From: BAIKAL-G1 sp943370385 | GTDB taxonomy: Bacteria; Cyanobacteriota; Cyanobacteriia; PCC-6307; Cyanobiaceae | NCBI GenBank assembly: GCA_943370385.1 | Contig: CALRQT020000011.1 | Location: 52,519-116,518, forward strand | Reading direction: 5' to 3' | Length of the DNA: 64,000 nt | Shown: positions 49,769 through 59,302 of the stretch, piece by piece | How the letters are laid out: every line of letters starts with the position of its first letter | Numbering within the stretch: the first letter of the stretch is position 1 | Program-made: the position numbers and the translations under genes | The notes under the pieces: model-generated | Database searches by the model: none | Seen by the model: only the letters and a program-made list of their open reading frames with translations | What the model was told of the DNA's origin: nothing

Positions 49769-52468
49769 GTGTCCCTGGTTCGTCTCGCTGATTACAGCCC
49801 GGCTCCCTTTGTGCTGGATCGCACCGACCTGACGGTGCAGATTTTTGAGGACCACAGCCTGGTGGCGGCCAGCCTGGAGTGCCGGCCCAACCCGGCGGCC
49901 GCTCCAGGACCCCTGCACCTCTGCGGCGAAGGCCTGGAGCTGCTCGAGTTGCGCCTCGATGGGGAGCTGCTGGCCCCACAAGCCTACCGGCTCGAACCGG
50001 GCGGCCTGGTGCTGCTGGCGGCGCCACAGCGGCCCTTCCGGCTGGAGTCGCTGGTGCGCATCCACCCGGAAACCAACAGCAGCCTGGAGGGGCTCTACGT
50101 GAGCGGCGGCATGGTGACCAGCCAGTGCGAGGCCGAGGGCTTCCGCCGCATCACGTATCACCCCGATCGCCCCGACCTGCTCAGCCGCTTCCGGGTGCGG
50201 ATTGAGGCCGACCGGGTGCGCTGCCCCGTGTTGCTCTCGAATGGCAACGGCATCGGCGCCGGGCCCCTCGAGGATCCGGCCCGCCACTACGCCATCTGGG
50301 ACGACCCCTTCCCCAAACCCTCCTATCTCTTCGCCCTGGTGGCCGGGAAATTGGAAGAGGTGCGAGACCAGTTCACCACCGCCAGTGGCCGCGAGGTGGC
50401 CCTGCGCATCCACGTGGAGCCAGGTGATAGTGCTTATACGGCCCATGCGATGGCGTCGCTGAAACGCTCCATGGCCTGGGATGAGCAGGTGTATGGGCTG
50501 GAATACGACCTCGATGAATTCAACATCGTTGCCGTGCGCCACTTCAACATGGGTGCGATGGAAAATAAGAGTCTCAATATCTTTAATTCCAAGTTGGTGC
50601 TCGCCGATGCCGCCACCGCCACCGATGGCGAACTGGAGCGGATCGAAAGTGTGATCGCCCACGAGTATTTCCATAACTGGACCGGCAACCGCATCACCTG
50701 CCGCGACTGGTTCCAGCTCTCGCTTAAAGAGGGACTCACGGTGTTCCGCGACGCCTGTTTTACAGCCGATTTGCATTCGGCGGCCGTCAAGCGCATCGAG
50801 GATGTGTCGCTGCTGCGCAATAGCCAGTTCCGCGAAGATGCGGGCCCCACGGCCCATCCGATCCAGCCGGATCAGTATGAGGCGATTGATAATTTCTATA
50901 CCACCACCATCTACGAAAAGGGCGCCGAAGTGATCCGGGCCCTGCAGACCCTGCTGGGGCCTGAAGTGTTCATGGCCGGCATGGCCCTCTATGTGCAGCG
51001 CCATGACGGCACGGCGGCCACCTGCGACGACTTCCTGCAGGCCATGGAGGATGCCGCCGCCGCTGCGGCCAGCGCAAGCGACGGCGGCGCGGGATCGGGT
51101 GGGGCCCGTTTTGCCTTCGCCCAGTTCCGCCGCTGGTATCACCAGGCCGGCACCCCGCGGCTCGAAATCGAGCGCCACTGGGATGGGAAGGTCGGCAGCC
51201 TGCGCCTAACGGTGCGCCAGCACACCCCGCCCACCCCGGGCCAGGTCGAGAAGCAACCGCTGGTGATCCCCCTGGTGCTGGGCCTGGTGGGCCAGGCGGG
51301 CCAGCCCCTGCCGGTCCACCTCGCCGGCGAAACCGCCCCCCAGGCCGCCGCCAGCCAGCTCGATCCGGCCTGGGGCCAGGCCTCGCGCCTGCTGGTGATT
51401 GACCAGGCCGAACAGGCGTTCCAGCTGGAGGGGCTGGAGCCCCACAGCCACCCGCCGGCCCTGTCGGTGTTGCGGGGCTTCTCGGCGCCGGTGCGGCTCA
51501 GCCTGGAGCGGCCCCTGGCCGAGCTGCTGCACCTGCTCGCCTGCGATAGCGACCCCTTTGCCCGCTGGGATGCCGGCCAGAGCCTGCTGCGCCAGGCGGT
51601 GCTGGAGCGGGCGGCGGGGGCGGTGAACGAGGAGCTGGAGGAGGGCCTAGTGGCTGCCTTCGAGCAGATCCTGGCCGATGGCAGCCTGTGCGATGCCAAC
51701 CGGGCCATGCTGCTGGCCCTGCCCGGGCTGGCCGAACTGGAGGATGCCGTTGCGGAGCCCGATCCGCCGGCCCTCCATGGCGCCCTGCTGGCGTTGCAGG
51801 CCCGCTTCGGAACCGCCCTGGCCGGTCCCCTGCAGCGCAGCCTGGAGCGTTGCCGCCCCCAATGGGACCTGGCCTGGCCGGCGGGCAACGGCGATCGCCA
51901 ACTCACGGCCACGGCCTGGAGCTGGCGGGTCGCCGCCGGCGATGGCGCCATCCGCCAGCAGGCGGCAGCGGCCGTGGCGGGGCCTTCGATGACCCTGGCC
52001 CGGGCGGGTCTGCGGGCCCTCCAGAACCAGCCCACTCCCGAGCGTCAGCAGGCCATCGACGCCTTCTATCAGCGCTGGCAGGAGCGCCCGGTGATCCTCG
52101 ATGCCTGGTTTGCCCTCGAAGCCTCAGCCCCCTTCGCCGATGGGCTGGAGCGGGTCGAACGCCTGCTGGCCCATCCCCGTTTCGATCCGGCCGCCCCCAA
52201 TTCCCTGCGGGCCGTGCTGGGCGGCCTGGCCGGCAATGCGCCCGTGTTCCATGCCATCGATGGCTCGGGCTATCGCTTCCTGGCCGGTCAAATCGCCGAG
52301 CTCGATGGTCGCAACCCGATCACGGCCTCGCGCCTCGCCAAGGTGTTCAGCCGCTGGCAGAGCTACGGCAGCGAGCGCCGCGCCCGCATGGCCGAAGCCC
52401 TCAAGCAGCTGGCCGCTAGCGAGCTGTCCACCAACACCCGCGAGGTGGTGGGGCAGTGTTTGGGGTAG
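49769..52468 (+). CDS. pepN: Aminopeptidase N (M1 family)
   Basis: An 899-residue zinc aminopeptidase of the Escherichia coli PepN type that trims N-terminal residues from peptides in the cytoplasm. GAMENKSLNIFNS is the exopeptidase motif; HEYFHNWTGNRITCRDWFQL holds the HExxH zinc site, followed by LKEGLTVFRD with the third ligand Glu. The start is GTG. The ~225-bp upstream spacer holds nothing else that I recognise. Confidence 0.96.
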   Translation: MSLVRLADYSPAPFVLDRTDLTVQIFEDHSLVAASLECRPNPAAAPGPLHLCGEGLELLELRLDGELLAPQAYRLEPGGLVLLAAPQRPFRLESLVRIHPETNSSLEGLYVSGGMVTSQCEAEGFRRITYHPDRPDLLSRFRVRIEADRVRCPVLLSNGNGIGAGPLEDPARHYAIWDDPFPKPSYLFALVAGKLEEVRDQFTTASGREVALRIHVEPGDSAYTAHAMASLKRSMAWDEQVYGLEYDLDEFNIVAVRHFNMGAMENKSLNIFNSKLVLADAATATDGELERIESVIAHEYFHNWTGNRITCRDWFQLSLKEGLTVFRDACFTADLHSAAVKRIEDVSLLRNSQFREDAGPTAHPIQPDQYEAIDNFYTTTIYEKGAEVIRALQTLLGPEVFMAGMALYVQRHDGTAATCDDFLQAMEDAAAAAASASDGGAGSGGARFAFAQFRRWYHQAGTPRLEIERHWDGKVGSLRLTVRQHTPPTPGQVEKQPLVIPLVLGLVGQAGQPLPVHLAGETAPQAAASQLDPAWGQASRLLVIDQAEQAFQLEGLEPHSHPPALSVLRGFSAPVRLSLERPLAELLHLLACDSDPFARWDAGQSLLRQAVLERAAGAVNEELEEGLVAAFEQILADGSLCDANRAMLLALPGLAELEDAVAEPDPPALHGALLALQARFGTALAGPLQRSLERCRPQWDLAWPAGNGDRQLTATAWSWRVAAGDGAIRQQAAAAVAGPSMTLARAGLRALQNQPTPERQQAIDAFYQRWQERPVILDAWFALEASAPFADGLERVERLLAHPRFDPAAPNSLRAVLGGLAGNAPVFHAIDGSGYRFLAGQIAELDGRNPITASRLAKVFSRWQSYGSERRARMAEALKQLAASELSTNTREVVGQCLG

Positions 52469-52577
52469 GGGTTACGCGGAGTGGGAAATTGATAGAGCTG
52501 TTGCAACTCCATGAAGGGGTTGGGAAAAGTGTCTGGGCAGATTGATTACGGCTTATGGATGTAACATTCCGATTTAG

Positions 52578-52739
52578 ACACTGCAGGATTGCCGTGATCT
52601 GCGCACTGTCCCTGCGCATGATTTGGCTGTCCTCAGCCAAGCGGAGCTCAGAGATCTCTCTCGTCAGCACAAGCTCAAGGTTTGGCCGAAGCGAGGGCGT
52701 GATCTTCTGATCGACGTCGCTTTGTTGTTGTTTTGCTGA
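52578..52739 (+). pseudogene. Short orphan coding-like frame, possible gene remnant
   Basis: An open stretch reads LQDCRDLRTVPAHDL, then AVLSQAELRDLSRQHKLKVW and PKRGRDLLIDVALLLFC, stop. It looks like a helical SAP-like or coiled segment but has no ATG; a TTG at 52623 is the only start. It may be the 3' end of a lost gene in the 373-bp gap 52469-52841. Confidence 0.3.
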
Positions 52740-52841
52740 GGCCAGGAGAGGTGCACCATCCCTTGTTACAGCCGCCAGCCTCCCTTGCGGCTGCTCCCCT
52801 TCGGCTGGCAGGGCTGCCTAGGGTTGGCTTCTCAACAGCCC

Positions 52842-53651
52842 ATGCTCCCCATGCAATCGTCCGGTTCCAGTCCCTTTGGTGGCCAAACCAGTTGGTTGCA
52901 GTTGGCGGGCATCGGCCTGGTGCTGGGCTTGATCCTGATCAGCCAGGCGATTTTCATCGTGCCCGCCGGCACCGTGGCCGTGGTGACCACCCTGGGCAAG
53001 GTGACCGGTTCCCCGCGCCTCCCCGGACCCAATTTTAAGACGCCCTTGGTGCAGGCAACCTCTTTATTTGACGTGCGAACCCAGGTGAAGCCGGAGCAAT
53101 TTTCCACACTCACCAAGGATCTACAGGTGATTCAAGCCACCGCCACGGTGAAGTACGCCATGAAGCCGGAGGAGGCGGGCCGGGTCTACGAAACGATCGC
53201 CACCGACGACCAGCAGATCTATCCGCGGGTGATCCAACCCTCCCTGCTGAAGGCCTTGAAATCGGTCTTCTCCCAGTATGAGTTGATTACGATCGCCACC
53301 GAGTGGAATTCGATTTCTGAGCAGGTGCAAGATAAGGTTGCCGAGGAGCTGCAAAAATTTGGCTATGTCAATGTGCAGGGATTAGATCTCACCGGCTTGC
53401 AGATTGCCGAGGAGTATCGCTCCGCCATCGAGCAGAAGCAAATTGCAGAGCAGCAACTCCTGCGCGCCCAAACCGAAGTGCTGATTGCCGAGCAAGAGGC
53501 CAAGCGCTATCAAACCCTCAATTCCAGCCTGGATAACCAGGTGCTTTACAAGCTCTTCCTTGATAAGTGGGATGGCCAAACCTCCGTGGTGCCGGCCTTG
53601 CCCGGTACGGGTGGGAGCTCCATGAGCCCGGTGATTGTGAACGGGCGTTGA
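52842..53651 (+). CDS. Prohibitin/SPFH-domain membrane protein
   Basis: About 269 residues with an N-terminal membrane anchor (LAGIGLVLGLILISQAIFIV) followed by an SPFH domain (VPAGTVAVVTTLGKV, LFDVRTQVKPEQFSTLTKD) and a coiled-coil (EEYRSAIEQKQIAEQQLLRA). Such proteins form ring-like membrane scaffolds and modulate proteases such as FtsH. ATGs at 52842 and 52851 are both possible. Confidence 0.92.
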   Translation: MLPMQSSGSSPFGGQTSWLQLAGIGLVLGLILISQAIFIVPAGTVAVVTTLGKVTGSPRLPGPNFKTPLVQATSLFDVRTQVKPEQFSTLTKDLQVIQATATVKYAMKPEEAGRVYETIATDDQQIYPRVIQPSLLKALKSVFSQYELITIATEWNSISEQVQDKVAEELQKFGYVNVQGLDLTGLQIAEEYRSAIEQKQIAEQQLLRAQTEVLIAEQEAKRYQTLNSSLDNQVLYKLFLDKWDGQTSVVPALPGTGGSSMSPVIVNGR

Positions 53652-53658
53652 GGGATTG

Positions 53659-53678
53659 GGGCACCCCTTGGGGTGCCC
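53659..53678. terminator. Bidirectional hairpin between convergent genes
   Basis: GGGCACCCC, a TT loop and GGGGTGCCC form a 9-bp stem 8 bp after the SPFH gene. It has no T-run on either side but is well placed to insulate the convergent genes. Related GGTTGGGGTGCC repeats follow. Confidence 0.5.
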
Positions 53679-53730
53679 TACCGGTTGGGGTGCCAGCGGG
53701 TTGGGGTCCAAGTCTGAGCGGGCTTCGCCC

Positions 53731-54939
53731 TCAGCGCGGCAAGCCCGGCAACTCCCCGGGCCCAATCACCGATCCCCCTAGCCCATTGATTTGCCGGAAG
53801 CCTGCGCGGCGCAGCTGGGCGCCTTCCGGTCCGGAATATTGCCCCCAAAGCCCTTCCCAGTAGAAGTAGATCACGCCCATGCCCCGCTCGTTCACCTGTT
53901 GCACCTTGTCGCGCAGCATCGGCAGGGAGGTGGTGCGGCCGCCGAAGCCGGCTAGGACGCCGATCTCCACCGGGATGCCCCAGGTGCGGGCCTTACGCAA
54001 GGCCGGCTGGTCGAGATCTTTAATAAACCCGGGCAGGGAATAGGCATAGTTCTGCACCACCAGCTCCTCGATTTGGCCGCCTAGGGCCCAGATTTCCCAG
54101 TCCTGGAGCCAGTTGTTGTAGGCGAAGCGAAAGGGGCCCGGCGAGAGGCTCACATACACCCGGCCCTTGCCGGCCTGTTTGAGGCTTTCGCGCAATTCAC
54201 CCAGTAGGTCGCTGAGCCGGTGGCGGCGCCAGGTCATCCAGGCCCGATCGGTGTAATTGTCCGGGGGCTGCCGTCCCGTGTCCTTGGCATAGAGCTCCCG
54301 GGTAAACGCGTCGTACCCCAGTTCCACGGGCCAGGCGAAGTGGTCATCGAGCTGGATTCCATCGACGCCGCAGCGCTGCACGATTTCGCTAATTAGGCCA
54401 ATGAAGCGTTGGCGCACGCCCGGATGGGCCGGGTTGAGCCACACGCGGTCGTTGCGGCCATGCATGGTGGTGAGGCTGGAGCCATCGAGTTTTTGCAGCA
54501 CCCACTCCGGGTGTTGGCGCACCACCTCGGCATCGGCGGGCTCCATCAGGCCGTATTCAAACCAGGGGATCACCTGCAGGCCCCGCCGGTGGGCGGCCTG
54601 GGTGAGGCGACAGATTGGATCAAGGCCCGCGTTGGCCTGGCGCAGGGCCGGCTCCATCGGCGCCCAGCGGCTGGCGTGGAAGGTGCTGCCCCGGCTCCAC
54701 ACATTCGGGTAGAGGGTGTTGAAGCTCGCCTCCGCCAGTTCGTCCACGGCCCGATCGAGCCGGCCGGCGTCGTAGTAGAGGGGGCTGGGGCTATTGGTGA
54801 GCCACACGCCCACCCGGGGCGCTGCCCAGCCTGCCAAGGGCTGGGCCCAGGCCTGCAGGCCCAAGCCCAGCAGGGCGGATAGGGCCCCCCAGCGGACCGC
54901 TGCCAGCCGTCGCCGCCGTGCCAGCACGGGCAGGGCCAC
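53731..54939 (-). CDS. GHL10/DUF187-type glycoside hydrolase-like protein
   Basis: 402 residues with a signal or anchor segment (WGALSALLGLGLQAWAQPL) and a TIM-barrel of the glycosyl-hydrolase-like 10 family (VWLTNSPSPLYYD, FNTLYPNVWSRGSTF, VIPWFEYGLMEP, GVDGIQLDDHFAWP, MGVIYFYWEGLWG). The Asp-Asp and Glu-Tyr positions fit the presumed active site. Likely acts on envelope polysaccharide in the periplasm. It ends the prs transcript: the prs stop is 2 bp upstream. Confidence 0.88.
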   Translation of the reverse strand: MALPVLARRRRLAAVRWGALSALLGLGLQAWAQPLAGWAAPRVGVWLTNSPSPLYYDAGRLDRAVDELAEASFNTLYPNVWSRGSTFHASRWAPMEPALRQANAGLDPICRLTQAAHRRGLQVIPWFEYGLMEPADAEVVRQHPEWVLQKLDGSSLTTMHGRNDRVWLNPAHPGVRQRFIGLISEIVQRCGVDGIQLDDHFAWPVELGYDAFTRELYAKDTGRQPPDNYTDRAWMTWRRHRLSDLLGELRESLKQAGKGRVYVSLSPGPFRFAYNNWLQDWEIWALGGQIEELVVQNYAYSLPGFIKDLDQPALRKARTWGIPVEIGVLAGFGGRTTSLPMLRDKVQQVNERGMGVIYFYWEGLWGQYSGPEGAQLRRAGFRQINGLGGSVIGPGELPGLPR

Positions 54940-54941
54940 GG

Positions 54942-55937
54942 TTAGCGAAACATCGAGCTGACCGAACTCTCCTCGTGGATGCGCCAGATCGCTTCGCCCA
55001 GCATCTTGGCCACCGAAAGCACCTGCAGCTGGGGAAAGAGCCGCTCCGGCGCAATCGGGATGCTGTTGGTCACGATCACTTCCTCAAACAGGCCCGGCTC
55101 GGCCATCCGCTCCAGGGCCGGCGGCGAGAACACCGGGTGGGTGGCGCAGGCAATCACCCGGCTGGCGCCGCGCTTGCGCAGTAAGCGGGCCCCCTGGCAG
55201 ATCGTGCCGCCGGTGTCGATCATGTCGTCGATCAGCACGGCCGTTTTGCCGGCCACATCGCCAATCACCGTGAGGCTTTCGGCCACGTTGTGGCCCGAGC
55301 GGCGCTTGTCGATGATCGCCAGGGGCGCATCGTGCATCTGCTTGGCGAAGGCCCGGGCCCGGGCCACGCCGCCCACATCGGGGGACACCACCACCACCTC
55401 GCCTAGGTCGCGGCCCATTAGGTAGTCCACCAGCACCGGTGAGCCGTAGATGTGGTCGCAGGGGATGTCGAAGTAGCCCTGGATCTGGGCCGAATGCAGG
55501 TCCATGGCCAGCACCCGGTCCACGCCCGAGGTCACCAGCAGGTTGGCCACCATCTTGGCCGTGATCGATTCGCGGCCGGCGGTTTTGCGGTCGGCGCGGG
55601 CGTAGCCGTAGTAGGGCACCACGGCCGTGATCTGGCGGGCCGAGGCGCGGCGGCAGGCATCCACCATGATCAGCAGCTCCATCACGTGGTCGTTGACCGG
55701 CGCGCAGGTGGGCTGGATCAGGAACACATCGCAGCCCCGGATCGACTCCTGGATCTGCACGTAGAGCTCGCCATCGGCGAAGCGTTTGATTACCCGCGGC
55801 CCATCGGGCACGCCGAGGTAGTCGCCGATCTCCCGGGCCAGGGCCGGATTCGAGGTGCCGCTAAACAGCCTGAGCCGGCGGGTGTCATGGTTGACACTGA
55901 CTTGTTCAACCCGCTCGGCGGTCAGGAAACTGGTCAC
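54942..55937 (-). CDS. prs: Ribose-phosphate pyrophosphokinase
   Basis: Prs makes PRPP from ribose 5-phosphate and ATP for nucleotide, His and Trp synthesis. The 331-residue protein has the canonical blocks LFSGTSNPALAREI, RFADGELYVQIQES, VVPYYGYARADRK, the flexible-loop and PRPP-site VLIDDMIDTGGTI. An N-terminal extension of about 20 residues precedes the usual start. GHL10 follows 2 bp downstream. Confidence 0.97.
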   Translation of the reverse strand: MTSFLTAERVEQVSVNHDTRRLRLFSGTSNPALAREIGDYLGVPDGPRVIKRFADGELYVQIQESIRGCDVFLIQPTCAPVNDHVMELLIMVDACRRASARQITAVVPYYGYARADRKTAGRESITAKMVANLLVTSGVDRVLAMDLHSAQIQGYFDIPCDHIYGSPVLVDYLMGRDLGEVVVVSPDVGGVARARAFAKQMHDAPLAIIDKRRSGHNVAESLTVIGDVAGKTAVLIDDMIDTGGTICQGARLLRKRGASRVIACATHPVFSPPALERMAEPGLFEEVIVTNSIPIAPERLFPQLQVLSVAKMLGEAIWRIHEESSVSSMFR

Positions 55938-56022
55938 GGCGGGTGCTGGCGTGATCGGCTGGCCTTGATCGTACGAGCCATCCGGTGCGGATCGGATCCA
56001 TCTGAGCTAGCAGTTGCAGTCC

Positions 56023-56847
56023 ATGGCCGAGTCCAACGCCGATTCAAGAGCTGGGGTGAGGGGCGATGGCCCAGCCAGCTCCCGGGCCGTTCCTGGTGTC
56101 GATGCACCCCCGCGCCCCGGCTCTGGGGCCGGGTTAGACCCCGGGGTTGGGGCGCCTGCAGTGGTGCCGATGACCCAAGCCAGCGGTGGCCCAGGCGCCC
56201 CGCCAGGCCTGGCCCGGGGCTGGGTGCTGGTGGCCCCTGCGGGGGTTCCAGCAGCGGCCCTGGCACCCATGGCCGCCCTGCTGCCGGCCCTGGCACCGCC
56301 GCGCCGCTTGCTGGCGTTGGAGCGGGGCGCCGGGGCGGCGGCCGCCGATCCAGGGGCGGCTAGCTGGGCCGATGGACCGGCCCAATTGTCTCGAAAGTCT
56401 TCCGATTCGGGCCCGGGGAGCGGGCCTGCGGCCTGGGCCGATCCAGCGCGCCTGTTGGCGGCCGCGTCCGAGCAGCCGGGCCTCTGGTTCTGGCCCCTGG
56501 CCGGCGATCCCGGCGCCTTCCTCGGCGACCAGGGCAGCTGGGCCGAAGCCTTGGGGGCCTGGCGCCAGCCCACGCTCTTGCTGATCCCGGCTGCCGCCGC
56601 CGCCACGGGACCGGCGGCGGCCTATGCCGCCCTGCTCGAGCGCCAGGGCGTGCCCCTGGTCGGCTTGATCCAGTGGGGCGGCCCCTGGCTGGCGGCGGAC
56701 CGGCGCCGTGATGGCCTGCCCTGGCTGGGTTGGCTCGCCGATCCCCAGGATCCGGCCGCCTCCCAGGACCAGGAGCAGGCCTGGGAAGCGGCCGCCGATC
56801 TGGCTCGGGCCCTGCAGCTCGCCAGCCACCGTCTCGACCTGGATTGA
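56023..56847 (+). CDS. Hypothetical Ala/Pro/Gly-rich protein
   Basis: 274 residues from the ATG at 56023. The first ~65 are low-complexity; after that a domain-like sequence appears (GWVLVAPAGVPAAALAPMAAL, LWFWPLAGDPGAFLGDQG, PLVGLIQWGGPWLAADRRRDG). The order suggests a conserved picocyanobacterial protein but I do not recognise it. It is convergent with the LCP-family gene. Confidence 0.55.
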   Translation: MAESNADSRAGVRGDGPASSRAVPGVDAPPRPGSGAGLDPGVGAPAVVPMTQASGGPGAPPGLARGWVLVAPAGVPAAALAPMAALLPALAPPRRLLALERGAGAAAADPGAASWADGPAQLSRKSSDSGPGSGPAAWADPARLLAAASEQPGLWFWPLAGDPGAFLGDQGSWAEALGAWRQPTLLLIPAAAAATGPAAAYAALLERQGVPLVGLIQWGGPWLAADRRRDGLPWLGWLADPQDPAASQDQEQAWEAAADLARALQLASHRLDLD

Positions 56848-56862
56848 CGGGCCTGGGCCCGC

Positions 56863-57921
56863 TCAGATCTGGGGCCAGTCGCTTTGGCCCACCGGCCCGC
56901 CCAGTTGGCGCAGGGCTGGCTTGGCGCCGGCCTTGGGGGCGGTGAGCGGCGGCAGCAAGGGCAGGCTGTGGAACCGGGGCGTTGGGCCCGCCTGCAGGGC
57001 GGCGGCCACCAGGGAGAGGGCCTCGTTGGGGCTCAGGTTGGTTTCCACCTTGTCCTGGAGGGAGCGCAGCAGGTCGGGCAGTTGCTGCAGCTGCCGGGGC
57101 TGGCCCATTTGCAGCAGCAGGGCCGGCAAGCTGGCTTTCAGCCGTTGGCGCCGGCCCTCCTCACTGCCATCGGCCTCGCGGTAACGCAGCAGCTGCTCCA
57201 GTTCGGCGCCATCGAGCAGCTGCAGGCCTGGCTGAAGGTCGATCTGCAGCTTTTGGCTCTTGTCGTCGTAAAGCATGGCCCGCTCCGGGGCGATCTCCAC
57301 CTGGCCGAGGCCGTCCACCAGTTGGCGCAGGGCCAGGCGCGGCACCACCAGATAGCGGTCGGGCTGGCCCTTGGGCAGGCCCAGCAATTCGGCGGTGACG
57401 GAGCTCACCAGGGCCGCGCCGCCGCGGCGGTAGAGGCTGCCTAGGGCCACCGGCTGGGTTTCACCCGGCAGCTTGATTGCCGCCTCGATCGGCAACACCA
57501 GCACATCGATGGGCTGCTTCGGTGCCAGCCGCACCAGCATCAGGGCATCGCTGTTGGCCGCACCGGCGGGGGCGGCGCCATTGCTGGCGGCCCCGCGCCG
57601 GTCGGCATCGGAGCCGATCAGGAGCACGCTGATCGGCCGGCTGGGCAGCTCGGCGTTCAACCCTTGTGAGGAGCCCTCCTGGGCTTGGTCGGCCGGATCG
57701 CCCTGGGGCCACACCAGGCCCAGCAGGCCGAGGCTGGCCCCCATCCCCGCTGCCGCCAAGCCCAGGCGCCGGGCCGCCCGCAGCCGCAGCCGCCAGCGCT
57801 GGGCCGGTTGGGCGCCCGCCCGGCCCCGGGCCCGTTGACCCCGGCCCGGGGCCGGAGCCGGTTCGGACCGGTTCCGGCGGGGGCGGCCCGCTCGGTTGGG
57901 GGATTCCCCTGGGGGGACCAT
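56863..57921 (-). CDS. LytR-CpsA-Psr (LCP) family protein
   Basis: 352 residues from the ATG at 57921; the frame is open further upstream into the divergent reductase gene. Layout: basic N-terminus, one membrane helix (GLAAAGMGASLGLLGLVW), then the LCP domain (ISVLLIGSDADRRG, SDALMLVRLAPKQPIDVLVLP, partial, and LRYREADGSEEGRRQRLKA). LCP proteins attach glycopolymers to the cell wall. Inserts rich in Gly/Ala/Asn follow the first strand. Confidence 0.85.
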   Translation of the reverse strand: MVPPGESPNRAGRPRRNRSEPAPAPGRGQRARGRAGAQPAQRWRLRLRAARRLGLAAAGMGASLGLLGLVWPQGDPADQAQEGSSQGLNAELPSRPISVLLIGSDADRRGAASNGAAPAGAANSDALMLVRLAPKQPIDVLVLPIEAAIKLPGETQPVALGSLYRRGGAALVSSVTAELLGLPKGQPDRYLVVPRLALRQLVDGLGQVEIAPERAMLYDDKSQKLQIDLQPGLQLLDGAELEQLLRYREADGSEEGRRQRLKASLPALLLQMGQPRQLQQLPDLLRSLQDKVETNLSPNEALSLVAAALQAGPTPRFHSLPLLPPLTAPKAGAKPALRQLGGPVGQSDWPQI

Positions 57922-58078
57922 GGCGGCGTTGCACTGGGAGTGGGGGTACTCTGGCCCACCCAAATCGACCGGCCCAATTGGCCGGCCCAGGCGCCCGGCT
58001 GGGGCAGGGGCTGCGGCTAGGGGCGCCATTGGCCGATAGGTTGGTCGGCTTGATGTTTTGACCGGCTGGAGCCCGCCT

Positions 58079-59302
58079 GTGACCGCCGTCTCCAGTACGC
58101 CCGAACCGGCCCCTTTGGCCCCCCATGAGCGGGCCCGGCCCCTGGCCAAGGGCAGCGCCAAGCCCGCCAAGGACCTCTGCAGCGACTGCGGCCTCTGCGA
58201 CAGCCGTTGGGTGGCCTATGTGCGCCAGGCCTGCGCCTTTTTGAACCAGCGCTTCGAGGCGATGGAAACGGCCGCCCACGGCCGCGCCCGCGATCAAAGC
58301 AACGAAGACGAGCTCTATTTCGGCGTCAGCCAGCGCATGCTCAGCGCCCGGCTGCAGCAGCCGATCGAGGGGGCCCAGTGGACCGGCATCGTCAGCCGCA
58401 TCGGCGTGCGCGCCCTGGAAACGGGCCTGGTGGATGCGGTGCTCTGCGTGCAGCAAAGCCCGGACGATCGCTTCACTCCGGTGCCCGTACTGGCCCGCAC
58501 CCCGGCCGAGGTGTTGGCGGCCCGGGTGAATAAGCCCACCCTCTCGCCCAATTTGGAGGTGCTTGAACAGCTGCCTGGCAGTGGCATCCGCCGCCTGCTG
58601 GCCATTGGGGTGGGCTGCCAGGTCCAGGCCCTGCGGGCCGTCCAGGCCAGCCTGCCCCTCGACCAGCTCTACGTGCTGGGGCTGCCCTGCGTCGACAACG
58701 TCAGCCGGGCCGGCCTGCAGACCTTCCTCGAGAGCGCCAGCGCCTCGCCGGCCACGGTGGTGCACTACGAGTTCATGCAGGATTTCCGCATCCACTTCCG
58801 ACACAGCGACGGCCACAGCGAGACCGTGCCCTTCTTCGGTCTCGACACGCCCGCCCTCAAGGATGTGTTCGCCCCCAGCTGCCTGAGCTGTTTCGACTAT
58901 GTGAATGGTGGCGCCGACCTGGTGGTGGGCTACATGGGCGCCAGCTTTGGCCGCCAGTGGCTCACGGTGCGCAACCCCCGCGGCCAGGAGCTGCTCGATC
59001 TGGTGGAGGCCGAGCTGGAGGTGGGGCCGGTGGAGAGCAAGGGCGACCGCCGCGCCGCCGTGCAGCAGGGCATCGGCGCCTACGACCAGGCTGTCAAGCT
59101 GCCCCGCTGGCTGGCCGAGCTGGTGGGCTTCATCGTCCAGCGCGTCGGGCCCAAGGGCCTCGAATACGGCCGCTTCTCGATCGATTCCCATTTCACCCGT
59201 AATGCCATTTGGCTGCGGCGGAACCACCCTGAGAAGGCGGAGCAGCACATTCCCTCCTTCGCCAAAACGATCATCAGCCGCTATCGCCTGCCGACCCTGT
59301 GA
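58079..59302 (+). CDS. bciB: Ferredoxin-dependent divinyl (proto)chlorophyllide 8-vinyl reductase, BciB/slr1923 type
   Basis: This FrhB-like iron-sulfur flavoprotein reduces the 8-vinyl group in chlorophyll synthesis. Of about 407 residues the N-terminus has CSDCGLCDSRWVAYV, the middle has IGVGCQVQALRAVQ and LGLPCVDN, and CLSCFDYVNGGADLVVGYMG carries further Cys. Related enzymes include 7-hydroxymethyl chlorophyll a reductase, so the exact substrate is inferred from cyanobacterial homologues. GTG 58079 is preferred over TTG 58058. The stop overlaps the malQ start (TGATG). Confidence 0.88.
   Translation: MTAVSSTPEPAPLAPHERARPLAKGSAKPAKDLCSDCGLCDSRWVAYVRQACAFLNQRFEAMETAAHGRARDQSNEDELYFGVSQRMLSARLQQPIEGAQWTGIVSRIGVRALETGLVDAVLCVQQSPDDRFTPVPVLARTPAEVLAARVNKPTLSPNLEVLEQLPGSGIRRLLAIGVGCQVQALRAVQASLPLDQLYVLGLPCVDNVSRAGLQTFLESASASPATVVHYEFMQDFRIHFRHSDGHSETVPFFGLDTPALKDVFAPSCLSCFDYVNGGADLVVGYMGASFGRQWLTVRNPRGQELLDLVEAELEVGPVESKGDRRAAVQQGIGAYDQAVKLPRWLAELVGFIVQRVGPKGLEYGRFSIDSHFTRNAIWLRRNHPEKAEQHIPSFAKTIISRYRLPTL

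Noticed and set aside
49538..51178. 546-codon minus-strand frame opposite pepN
   Set aside because: Shadow of a clear M1 aminopeptidase; no domain or ribosome site.
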